A DNA stretch of 64,000 nt from assembly GCF_910589235.1 (NCBI RefSeq), contig NC_060974.1, positions 2,369,003-2,433,002 on the forward strand, given 5' to 3'. The stretch's first letter is position 1, and each line of letters begins with the position of its first letter. Source of the stretch: Vespa crabro. Its lineage: Eukaryota > Arthropoda > Insecta > Hymenoptera > Vespidae. A model generated the notes under the pieces. The model was not told the DNA's origin. It searched no databases and saw nothing but the letters and a program-made list of their open reading frames with translations. Made by a program: the position numbers and the translations under genes. Positions 40,166 through 51,709 of this stretch are shown here, in pieces.

Positions 40166-40559
40166 AGGACGTCCTTTCGGGATAAGGAATCCTGGTTATA
40201 CAAGCCGTGTCTTGCTTCTTCTATCGGCTGGTAGACTGGTCGTAGCAGGTCGGTTGGAGAAGGACGAGGTCGGGGTATAGGGAAAGAGAAGGCACACAGA
40301 TATACCACTGTGTGCGTTTAATACTCTTGAAAGAGAAGAGAGAGAGAGAGAGAGAGGGAAAGAAAAAGAGAAACGAGAGAAACGAGAAAGCACGATATGC
40401 GGGATATGCCGGAGGAGAAGAGAAAAGAAGAGAAAAGAAAAAGAGAAAGGGTGGGGGGTGAGAGTGAGAGAGAGCAACACCGGTTTTGCTTGCTTCAACT
40501 TGTCCGTAGTTGGCAAGACTGCAGATAGAGGTCGGTACCTTCGAAATAGCTTTCTTCTT

Positions 40560-40602
40560 TGTCGTCGTCGTCGTCGTCGTCGTCGTGCTCGTCGTTCTCG
40601 TC
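40560..40602. repeat. (GTC)n microsatellite
   Basis: About a dozen GTC units with a few interruptions, followed at 40611-40632 by five GTAT units. Confidence 0.9.
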
Positions 40603-41074
40603 GTATAAATGTATGTATGTATGTATGTATGGTACGTATTAATGTATTGAAAAAGTGTTTAACGCACACCAGGTTAATATGAAAGACGTTAACTCTCTGA
40701 ATATGACACACCTTACACCACCAGCTGGAATGCTCTTCTCCGATGTCGTGTACTTAGGTGTGTCCCTTCCGTGTCTCTCTCTCTGTCCTTTTTTTTTTTT
40801 TTTTTTTTTTTTATATCCTTTCAATCGTCTCCAACTTTATCTTTTTATTATTTTCATATATATGATCCTCTTCATAATTGATTTCTTTTTCGAATCGTAT
40901 CAGGGAATTATTGCGTTCTCGTCCCATCGATATGTATGCGTATCACTTTTTTCTCTTTCGACGATCATCGAAAATAAATCGAAATATTCCTAAGAGAAAT
41001 CTTTAAGAAGAATTTTTTTTACTCACAAAGATTTTTTTTCTCTCTCTCTCTCTTTCTCTCTATCTCTTTCTTTA

Positions 41075-41124
<50 letters not shown>

Positions 41125-41130
41125 ACTCTT

Positions 41131-41650
41131 CTACCTGCTGTTTCCTGTTTCACAGATCTCAACGTATTATACCTCGAAGGAAAATCCATTTGGAATACAT
41201 AGAGAGGTTTGTTTCTTGGGATACGGCATGGAATGCATACGCGCCGATCCTTCCAAAGTGATGATTCACGCGGTCTCTCTCGTCAGAACGGTAGAAAGGG
41301 AGAATGGGGAAACTACAAGAGAGTGGGCCGTTTAAATCACGTTGTCCGTAACTAAACTGGAATTCTCTCGCAGGTTTTACGAACTCGTAGTCTATTACAT
41401 GTATACGTTTTGCAAGATAGGAAACAACTAAAAGGGACGGACGAGGATGGAGAATATTGAAAATTTTTCACGACATAGAGAAAACCATTGAACACCTGAT
41501 GAGGAAAAAGGAAAGAAGTGTCCTTAGAAGGTCGATGCGTGGGTATTTTAGATGAACTCAGATCTTTTCGCAGGTAGTTTTTATTGTAAGCCGTTCGCAG
41601 GTAAACGAATTTATTGCAGCAGGTAGTTCTTCCTCTCCTGTTGCAGGTAA
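41131..41650. promoter_or_regulatory. cluster of CAGGTAG/CAGGTAA heptamers (Zelda-like sites)
   Basis: CAGGTAG at 41571-41577 and 41620-41626, CAGGTAA at 41598-41604 and 41644-41650, all on the plus strand; CAGGTAG on the minus strand at 41137-41131; and a related CACCTG E-box at 41493-41498. CAGGTAG is the top motif of the pioneer factor Zelda, which is conserved in insects. Starts are spaced 27, 22 and 24 bases. An embryonic enhancer is an inference. Confidence 0.4.
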
Positions 41651-41984
41651 AATGATCTAAGGTAACACGAGAAGCTTTGCTTGGAGATTCTCCTTTTTCA
41701 ATATGGCTTCTTTTAGACCTATGCGATTCTTTTGTTTTTTTAATCTTTCATCTACCATGGACAGAAAGTCTAGTAGAGTAAGCATAGATAAGTAGAATGA
41801 CAATTTTTATTATTATTGTTTTTATTAAATGTCTCTTTGTCTAAAATATCAATATATAAAAAAGTTCTCTATTTCCTTGTCTGAGAGTAATATGGGTAAT
41901 ATAAAAATTCTAAATTGTATCATTAATTTTTTTTATTTATTATTTTATAAAATAAGGAAAAACAATCCATAGCTTACTCGATAA

Positions 41985-42400
41985 GGGACGGGTTTGGAAG
42001 GGCTATGACTTAGGGGATTTAGAAAGTTCCTTGAAGAATTCAGACTGGACGTGGTTATGATGTTCGAAAGGGGGCGTGGTTAGTAAAGGGCGTGTCCCGA
42101 TGGGCGTGGCCGTGAAATCTGATCTATGAGGTTTTGAGTGAAGCGTAGCTTGTGTGGTAGTTCAGAAGGGGTGTGTCTTAGGAAGGTTGAAAGGGCGTGT
42201 TCTGGAAGTTCGAAAGGGCAGGCTGTTCAGAGAACATGTTTACAGTTGAGGAAATCTGTTCTTTTTTTACATATAGTAAGACACACCCCTCTCCCAATCC
42301 AGTAAATCACGCCCCCTTCATCTCTCCAATAAGCTACGCTCCTTTCAAGCTCCTGCTGTAAGCAACGCCCTTTTGCCCACCCCAATAACCTACGTCTTTA
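41985..42400. repeat. degenerate ~27-base minisatellite in both orientations
   Basis: The left block (about 41985-42225) holds several copies of a unit like GGCGTRGCTTA...TTGAAAGG on the plus strand. The right block (about 42277-42400) holds the same unit on the minus strand. Exact matches between blocks in inverse orientation are GGGGTGTGTCTTA (42168-42180 with 42277-42289), AAGGGGGCGTG (42068-42078 with 42309-42319) and AGCGTAGCTT (42142-42151 with 42331-42340). Their order shows a diverged tandem array inverted about a centre near 42250, not a simple hairpin. It is GC-rich against very AT-rich surroundings. Confidence 0.7.
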
Positions 42401-43391
42401 CGTTAAATATAATAATTTTTTTTATCCTCATATTATTCTTAAATGAAGGGGAAGAAACTTGAAATTCAAGATCTGAAATTTCATTTCTTTGATCTCGTTT
42501 CTTGAAAAGAACATTGTATAGTAAATTATAATAACAAAAACTGATCCGGAGGACACATTTATCCTGTTTGATTTTTTTTTTATTCTACTGATTTCCATAT
42601 TCCATATTCGTGTATTCGTTTTATAATAGAACAGTAATATTAATTGTTCTGATAGGTTTCATTAAGTTTTGTCAATCATTCCAAAATTAAGATAATAAAT
42701 AAAGTGAATAAATACATTATAATCATAGCAAATATCTTGCAGTATTTACAAGGCCAAATATCTCTGTGTTGCACGTTTGCGGATCTTGCTTTTAGCTGTC
42801 GTAAGAATATAAATGCGAATGAGCGATTGTTTTTATCAGTTCTAAATGTATATGAAAGAAATGATATACTCTTTGCATCCTGCATAATCGTATCGATTAT
42901 TCATGCTAAGAGAATAATTGATTAATATTTGCATGTCTTTATGATTTGTCCAATGTATGTAATTATGTAAAATTTTTCTTTCTCTTTTTTTTTTTATTAA
43001 TAAGCTTCTTAACTCGTGCTAAATTATGCGTTTTTAAAAATTTCTTTTTAATGCTATTAATCACAATTGTATTTCTTATACAATTTTACGTAAGATTGAT
43101 TACATTGATTGGTCATTAAATTTGAATCGAAATAAGCATATTTATTTAATAATATAATACAATTTTTTCCTCGGTAGTCTTTAGAAGAAAAATTTCTCTA
43201 ATCCAACATGCATCGTGTATGATAAACTAATTAGAAGTGACATAAATTGGAACTATTCTTTACCTCTAAGTGTCACAAGAATGCGGATGTGGGGAAAGCC
43301 ATAATCAGCTTATTTCACAAGGTGTACGAGAGCATCAGGAAAGAAACCTTTTATTTATGTGTAAAATTACGTTCTAGGGTCAACATAAACT

Positions 43392-43466
43392 ATGACATAT
43401 AAATCTGCTATTTTGACGTTTATAATAGTATCAATATCTCTCTCAGGATTTATATTATATAAAAAT
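43392..43466 (+). other. possible signal-peptide exon of a small secreted protein
   Basis: ATG followed by a 25-codon frame with a hydrophobic core (SAILTFIIVSISLSGFIL), running in phase 0 into a good donor (AAAAAT|GTAAGA). This is the shape of a first exon of a secreted peptide gene. I could not find a following exon or a clear promoter, so it may be chance. Confidence 0.22.
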
Positions 43467-44021
43467 GTAAGAAAATTTTCATTATTCTCAATCAAAGTAA
43501 TGAAAATGAATAAAAAGAAAAAAAAAAAAGAAAGAAAAGTTTTTTTTATTAAAATTACTTCCTTACTTATTAATCTCTAAAAAAAAAAAAAAATATTTGC
43601 TAACTTTATTATACATAATCATTTAGAAAAACGCTATAATATTCATTGTCAAGATGATAATGAGACTTTTCCCTCATTATAAGAACATTTCTCAAGAATA
43701 AAGAACGAAGGAAGCTTCTTATAATGCGTCTAATTAACTTCTACTCTATTAAATTACGAGTTTCCTCGTATGTGTATATCCAATTAACCATTATCTTACA
43801 AAGTTAACGTCAAATATGTAAGAAAGCAAAGGAAACGAGAAAATTGATCGGTTCATGTCAGAAATCCTTAAATAGTAGATCCTGGCCCATAAAAATTTGC
43901 GAAACGACATAATTTAAAACTATCGATCGAAATATTATATTAATTATCTAACAAATAAAAAAAAAAAAAAAGAAAAAAAAAAAGAAAAAAAAGTAAAAAA
44001 CATTTAATTTTTGATACATAC

Positions 44022-44210
44022 CATGCGTTTCCGTCGAGCTCGTTTTGAGATCCTTTTACTGTCGCCAAATAAAAAATCATCATTGGGAAAATGGTGCAAT
44101 CCGTTGTACGTTTTCCCAACAGTTTTTTTCTTCGTTATAACTTTTCTCTTTCTCTTGGATATCTCACGTCGTTTTCTTTTGTTTCGAAACAATTTGCCAA
44201 AAATTTTCAT
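44022..44210 (-). CDS. pyd: candidate alternative first coding exon of polychaetoid (63 aa, very basic)
   Basis: ATG at 44210 opens a 63-codon frame, very rich in Lys/Arg (LFRNKRKRREISKRKRK, then YNGLHHFPNDDFLFGDSKRI), that ends exactly at a strong donor (CGCATG|GTATGT) in phase 0. The first downstream minus-strand phase-0 acceptor of a known gene is the polychaetoid PDZ1 exon at 36117, which normally receives exon 37727-37584, also phase 0. Upstream (44260-44400) is a local CpG-richer, promoter-like patch. ZO-family genes are known to use alternative N-termini. The link is inference; it could instead be the first exon of an unseen gene. Confidence 0.4.
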
Positions 44211-45104
44211 GACTTATTTTTAGCTAACACAATTTTTAAAACATACAAGTAACGTTGATGTAACAACACTGATCTTCGCTCGGGTATGTTATTCATGGCG
44301 TAGTTGAAACCAAGTTGGATTACCATACGCGTTTGGGGGCGGTTTCGATCATGGCTTATCGTACGTTGCCTGCTGTGTATATCAGATTAGTCCGCTTGTT
44401 GAATCTTCCATGTAATTCTATTTTCATCAGTATCGGATATTAAATTAATCAACCAAACACGAAGCCGTAGTGTAAAGCTGTTGGACACTATGATAGTAAT
44501 TGTGTGTATATATATATATATGTTCTTTTTAATTTCGAAGATACAAAATACAAATTCAAAGATATATTAAAAAATTAATGTAACTTAATATGATGTCAAA
44601 TAGATTTTCATATGAATACTACTATGTAATGCATCGGGTTAAATTTATGTTATTTACAATTAAAAATTAATAAATATATAAATAATATATGAACAATCAT
44701 CACATATGTTAACTAATAACACTTGATCCCAATAATTGTTTTTACATTCACTTTTAAAGAACGCATAGTTCAATGAACGTTACTACTACCTTAAGTGGTA
44801 GACTTACGATCGATCGGGCGAATTAAAAATTAAAAGTTACGTCTTTGAAAAGAAAAAGCGAATATCATTCGTGTGTAAAAATATCGCGAAGAGACTAACA
44901 CTAAACACATCGTTCTTCTCGTGCAAACACGAGAATCAAAATAACAAAGAAGACGTTGCTTGTATTAGAAGCCTTAGATGGTACTACAATCGCTCATGAA
45001 TGGTGTCCCTACCCTCGTTCTCTAAACATTTCCTTATTCTACTTTATTCGAGTTTTTCAAAAACCTAAAAGTAGATATTATTTTTAATGATATTGTTTCT
45101 CTCT

Positions 45105-45139
<35 letters not shown>

Positions 45140-45644
45140 TTTTACAAACATTTTAATTCTCATAACAATGCAAATTTAGATGAGAATGTTTTTTCTACGA
45201 TAAAGGTCTAGACTTTGGAAGAATAGAGAAGTAAAGAAATAAATACATAAATGTCTACTTGAAATGAACAACAGTACAAATAACGTTAGATAAGATTATA
45301 CGATAGAATGATTAATATTGTTAACACAATCTACGTTTCCATAGTATATTATACATATTCATAATGATTACACATTATGTGCTTATAAGTTTTTAAATAA
45401 TCAGATACATATTACATAGAGATTTGATATATAGAAAATAATTCTTTAATATATAAATTCTTCGTTCGTATATTTATATAAATTTTATTTTTTCATATTA
45501 TATAAAGAAATAAAACATAAATTTTTTTTCTTTTAAAATATAGATCTAAAAGAAAAATCTTGCATTTATTTTTTTAAATATATTGAATATTTTGCAAAAC
45601 AAATAAGCACATTGTCTTAGATCTTATTTAATTAAATATCACAG

Positions 45645-45693
<49 letters not shown>

Positions 45694-45983
45694 TTATGGA
45701 AAAGAAAAAAGAATATTTGAGATAAAAGCGTAAGAAGAGAAGAAGAGAGTATCTTCTCTCGACTCTGAATTGAATTGACTGCGTGCGACGATACAAATAA
45801 ACGTAATGTGTAAATCTTTGAGATAAGGTACTACCATTGGTGAGGGCAAAGAACATGCAGCTTGTAAGTTTCTGACAGTTTGTTCTGACTCTTAAAAGAC
45901 GGCTATCTCAAATAAACGGGCCGAAGTAGAAAAGTTAAAGTTCCTTCGATGACAAAACGTTTTCATTGTTTGGCAAATTGATT
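44211..45983. other. non-coding DNA upstream of the sugar transporter
   Basis: No supported gene. There is a promoter-like patch at 44260-44400, a perfect 8-base inverted repeat at 44916-44935, a poly-T tract at 45111-45136 and (CT)n at 45646-45695. The last 150 bases should include the transporter promoter and 5' UTR. Confidence 0.55.
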
Positions 45984-46573
45984 ATGGATCCGAATAAGAA
46001 GGAGGACGTTAATACTTGGTGCTCAAAGACTGAACCATTTTTAGGATATAACAATGAAAATCCTGTAAAGAATCAGAATAACGAAGAGACAGTTCAAACT
46101 TCTCAAGAGGGAAAAAAACTTTTTCAATATATCATTACCTTGAGCGGTGAGTTTTTAATTGACAATAAAATTATAGAAAAAGTTTTACCTTTTTTCCTGA
46201 AATTGATAACTTTCATAAAAAAGAAAAAAAAGAGAAAATAGTTACTTATTGATGAAATATTACTTTATAATTGCTTGGGGGAAAAAAAAAAGAAAAAAAA
46301 AAAAAAAAGAAAAAGGAAAAAACAACTGATTTGTATGGCGGTCGATAAATACTTATAAGTGATTTTCACCCGGTTCATTCTGGATTTATGCAGCCAATAA
46401 AGATACCTTCGCACTTCTTCTTTGCGAACTATAGTAAACTCTATTAGAGATAATATATCATGTAGTATGATTAATTTTCTCCGGTTCCTAGATGAGATCG
46501 TATATTAAAAACTTATCTTTGTTATCGAAATGTTTCGAGCCTAAAACTACTTCATCCAGATAGTCTTGCATAC

Positions 46574-46621
<48 letters not shown>

Positions 46622-47682
46622 GTCCTATTTTCTTTAATATTTCTCTCACGTACACAAACACACACACGTACATTAACGATTAAATATAAAAATATGAATA
46701 TTTTTTTACATGGCATTCATTATTTCCAGCCAGTCTAATTGGTATGCAAAGTGGTATGACATTAGGATGGACATCACCAATTTTACCATTTCTCAGCTCG
46801 AAAAGATCCTTTATTCCTCAGCTAACGGAAGATGAAACCTCTTGGATAACATCGTTATTAGCTTTGGGAGCGATATTAGGAGCGGTGCCAGCCGGAAAAA
46901 TAGCCGATTATTTTGGTAGAAAGTTAGCAATGGCATTAACAGCTATACCCTTTCTGATATCATGGATTACATTAATCTTCTCAAGAAATATTATTGGTGT
47001 ATATGTGGCCCGTTTCGTTGGTGGCATTGGTTCTGGTGCTGCTTGTGTTTTGGTACCAGTTTATATCGGTGAAATAGCTCAAGCATCGATCAGAGGAATG
47101 CTTGGTACATTTTTTCCACTTTTATTTTCATTCGGCATTGTTTTCTCTTATGTGATGGGTGCCTATCTTTCTTACACGATTTTCAATGTGTCATGTTGTT
47201 TTGTATTGACTATATTCCTCGTGATCATTGTGTTCCTTCCGGAATCACCGATGTGGTTGGTACACCAAGAGAAAAAATCACAGGCTGTCAAGGTCCTCAA
47301 GATATTACGTGGTGTTAATTATGACGTTAAAGAAGAAATATCGACGTTGCAAGACGAGGCTGATAGATTAGAAGCTAAAAGAGGAGGTATAATGGATCTT
47401 ATCGGTACAAAAGCTGGACGAAAAGCATTCAGTACATGTCTTGGTCTAATGTGGTTCCAACAGATGTCTGGGATAGATGCTGTATTATTTTATACAGTTA
47501 GAATATTTCAAAATGCCGGTAGTACGATCGAACCATTCGTCGCTACTATCGTTATTGGCCTAATTGAGGTCATAATGACGATTTGTGTTGTACTGATCAT
47601 TGACAGGTGAGAATATTATCTCTACGTTATAATAAAATTTAAGATACAAATTAAGAGACTTTAACAAGATCTTTTTATATGT

Positions 47683-47717
<35 letters not shown>

Positions 47718-48245
47718 CATTTAAATGATTCGTAAAATGTCTGTTATTTTTGTTTTCACCTTTTTTGCTTTTTCATTAGATTCGGAAGGAAACCATTATT
47801 GATAATATCTGGCGTAGCAATGACTCTATGTCTCGGTGTCCTTGGATATTATTTTAAAATAAAAACCGACGGTAAAGATATACTTTTTCTTGGTTGGGTA
47901 CCATTGACGTGTCTTTCCTTATTCAATGTCGTATTCTCAATCGGCTACGGATCGGTACCATTCGCAATGATAAGCGAACTTTTTCCACCTGAGACTAAGG
48001 GAGTAGCCAGTAGCATCTCTATTATGGTACATTGGAGTCTGGTATTTGCCGTGACTAAGCTCTTTCCAAAGATGGAAAACGTTCTGGGAGAAGCTACGAC
48101 GTTTTGGACCTTCGCTTGTTTCACTGCGTTGTCCGCGGCCTTCGCCTTCTTTTTTGTCCCTGAAACGAAAGGGAAGACTCTTCAGGATATTCAAAAAAAA
48201 CTGGAACGAAAGCGTAAGCTGATCAAAGACGTACAGTCTGTCTGA
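45984..48245 (+). CDS. sugar transporter, facilitated trehalose transporter (Tret1) type
   Basis: Major facilitator of the GLUT/SLC2 family moving hexose or trehalose across the plasma membrane. Three exons, 45984-46146, 46730-47606 and 47780-48245, join in frame to 501 residues. The N-terminal 50 residues are cytoplasmic and polar. Twelve hydrophobic segments follow, with the family marks ADYFGRK after TM2, RFVGGIGSG in TM4, PESPMWL after TM6, QQMSGIDAVLFYT in TM7, a second FGRK after TM8 (split by the last intron) and PETKGKTL at the end. The start is the first ATG giving a normal N-terminus (MDPNKKEDVNTW). Tret1-like is the best fit among insect paralogues, but the substrate cannot be read from sequence. 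Confidence 0.92.
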
Positions 48246-48299
48246 GGAGTCTCACTCTCATTCTCTCTCTCTCTCTCTTTCCCTCTTTCTCTCTCTTTT

Positions 48300-48351
<52 letters not shown>

Positions 48352-48758
48352 TTCTTTCTTTCTCATATGGAATTTTATCTCGATTATTATATGTACTAGC
48401 GCTTTACGCTCGACAAACGAAGAAAAACGTGATATACAATTTGTCACTGATTAAACGTTTTATGTTCGTTTGAAAAAAAAAGAAAAAAGAAATAATTAAA
48501 AAAGAGAATTTGCTTGTAACGATATTAGCTTATTCTTAGTAAAGCGCTTATAAAGGAGAGATATATTTTTTTTTTTCTTTCTGTATGTACAACTCCATTT
48601 TCTTGACTAAGTTCTTTTTATTTCTGTTTTTATTTTGCGATTGATTTAATTCGTATTACTTTATTATTACACTTTCTATATTTCATTCGATTTTTAATAT
48701 AATAGATAAACATTCCTATGTATTATTTGTTTCAATAATATTCAAGAATTTCATATCA

Positions 48759-48816
<58 letters not shown>

Positions 48817-49085
48817 TCATTATTTTTACAAAGATACTGATCTAATTTCTTTCTCTTTCTCTCTTTCTCTCTCTTATTAATTAATATTATAAAAGAATAT
48901 ATGATACAGAGCGTTATATGATGCACGTCATTGTATGTAATCTCTCGACAAAAATAACTTTGTTGTACATAAGCAGCTACATGTAAGAGTCACAAAGATT
49001 ATAATTAATTAGAATAGAAGATAGAGCAATATTATTTATAATATTGTAAGATTACGTAAAGACATAATATATGTATATATTCATG

Positions 49086-49135
<50 letters not shown>

Positions 49136-49370
49136 CCGATTTAATTACATACACATAAAATTACATCTGAAGCTATAAAAAAAGCTAGATTGCTTAAATA
49201 AATAAATAAATAAATAAAAGAAGAAATAAATTTAGTGCACGTATGTATGTAGATTGAAATCGGATATATCGTTTATAAAGGTAAATATCTTATCTATTTA
49301 TAATAAAATTAATTTTATTAACGAACAATCGATAAATGTATTACTAGAAAAAAATAAAAAGAGAAACGAC

Positions 49371-49402
<32 letters not shown>

Positions 49403-49623
49403 TAGTAATAATAATAATAATAAATTTTTTTAACGGATCGAAAGAGAAGAGGCAATTATAAATGACCTTGAAAAATGCGTTGCGTATTGCGGTATAATAA
49501 ATCAAACTTCTACACAAACACTTTTTTTAACAATGCTGGCTATTTCTTAATCGACCTTCACGCACACGCAGTTGGATGAATTGCATTCTTCGTCAGCATA
49601 CATATATATATATCTATCTCATC

Positions 49624-49688
<65 letters not shown>

Positions 49689-49964
49689 TACTTTCTTGAT
49701 GCTCTAACTGTGTGACATCGATTCATTGATTGCCCCTGCCAAAACATATAAAGTCTCTTTGTTGAAAAGGGTGTCATTGAACTGTTTGCAATTCGCTCGT
49801 ATTAATCGTTGCTCTATCGATATAGCAGAGTAGATTATTGATTGGTCATATAATCTTGCATTGTCGTCGTATCTGCAAATATTAAATGTGTGATACCATG
49901 AGTTGGAATATGATATACATATTTCACATGTTTATATTAGCTGATGATTATGAAAGCGATGTCT

Positions 49965-50010
<46 letters not shown>

Positions 50011-51709
50011 TTTTCAAATATATGTATTTGAATTATATACATACATGTATGTAACAAATTATTTTTTCATATATAATAAAAGAGAACACAGAAAAATTTA
50101 TATATATATATATATATTCTTTTGTCTTCTTCTTCGAGTAAAAAGAAGAAAAATGTTCTTTCATGTAATTTTTGAAAATATTTTATAAAGAGAATTAAGG
50201 AGTGTCGTAAATACATCTTTTAATATCTTTAATGGATTAAAACACTTTCATAAATCATTAGCTCATAATAATAGCAAATAATAGCGTCAGCTGAGAGAAA
50301 AAAAAAAAAAAAAGAAAAAAAAACTCTTGTGTCGTATTAACAAAATGATACAATTGACAATATTAAAAGAAGTAAACGATGGAATTGTTTTAAATTCGAA
50401 AATTTCGAAGAAATTTCTGATATAAACAAAGTAACACAGTTTCTACTTTTCAAAATATTTTTTTCTATTTCGTTCGTTTAATTTAACGGCTCGATTATTA
50501 TTATTATTTTTTTTTCGTTAGTTTTCATTTGTTTTCTTTCTTTTTGAATGAAAAATCAAAGAAATAATATTATCAATTCATAAACATTCGAATAAATATG
50601 AAAATCGAATAGATATGCGAATTAATCGTTGTTTTTCTTTTTTCTTTTGTTTTTTTGTTTTTTTTTCTTTGTTTATAACATTAAATAAATCTCTCTCATG
50701 GATTGCTCTATTAATTCAATTTACAGTTGTTTAAACGGTATGAAGCTTTCATAACATAACCATAATATTATTATCTTCTTTCTTCTTTGTAATTTAATTT
50801 TGCAACAGTGATTATTTGTTTGTTTTTTTTTTTCCATGTATATTTACATATCCAATGTCATCACAGGTAACGTTTTTCTAAGCATTATTTTCGATATCTT
50901 TTGATAATCGAAATAAAACTCGAATATCGTAGTATTAATTATAATAAACGATTATTGATATTTTTAAAGGAACATATTAATATTTCTTATCAAATAAATA
51001 TTAAAAGATCCTTTGATGTGTTTTATTGATAAATTCATCATTAGTTTATATTCCTTGATAATAATTTTATTTAAATGAAATACACATATATATATATATA
51101 TATATATATAAATCGATACTCGAAAATCGAAATAATTCAACAATGGTATTTGATTTTGATTTTGTATTTATATCTTCTGCTACATCATTTTAACGTCAGT
51201 TTCTGCACTTCATTTAATACGTACATATGATTTATTAACCAATAATTAAAGTCTCTACATCACTTTATGGATTCATAATAATTCTATGTTAGAATTTTAA
51301 TTCTGTGTAATTATCAGTAAGTAAATGTGGCAGAAGTATTCATATAAATATTTAAATAAAATGTATAAATACTGTATACGTTTTCGTTAGATTATCTATG
51401 GTTTTTATTTTTCTTTTTCAATTTTTTTTCTTTTTTTTTCTTTTTTTTTTTTTTATACAATTATGGTTAATGACCCTTATAATAATTGCTAATATAATTC
51501 TTGTATAACATTTTATTCATTCTTTATAAAATATTTTATTATTTTAGGTTACTTTGACAGATATATCATCTAATTAATATATCTTATAATTTTACAAAAG
51601 CTAAAACAAAGGTAATTTTTATTTTTATCATCATAGGTCAATTACTAGTAAGTCAATATCTTTTAATCTTTCATTAACTTCTGTATTTTATTTTCAACTC
51701 ATTATATAG
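48246..51709. other. non-coding microsatellite-rich stretch
   Basis: No credible coding region. It begins with a (CT)n tract (48252-48362) that is probably in the transporter 3' UTR. Long (TA)n arrays follow at 48764-48815, 49090-49130, 49628-49682 and 49970-50005, an (AAT)n array at 49372-49420, and poly-T near 51420-51455. A non-coding first exon of the next gene probably lies near the right end, because that gene's ATG sits immediately after an acceptor. Confidence 0.6.

Larger units (their letters stand above)
37728..44021. other. repeat-rich non-coding DNA upstream of polychaetoid
   Basis: No supported protein gene; the many short frames come from microsatellites. Contents are a (GAC)n run at 37797-37868, (CT)n/(TA)n tracts at 38580-38622, 39255-39285, 39420-39450 and 41038-41122, a compound triplet tract at 39960-40165, and (GTC)n at 40560-40602. 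The CAGGTA cluster and the two-orientation minisatellite are listed separately. If the exon at 44022-44210 belongs to polychaetoid, this whole stretch is its first intron plus an internal promoter. Confidence 0.6.

Noticed and set aside
42676..42885. 69-codon minus-strand frame with a hydrophobic C-terminus
   Set aside because: No splice or promoter support; hydrophobic codons are expected in AT-rich DNA.
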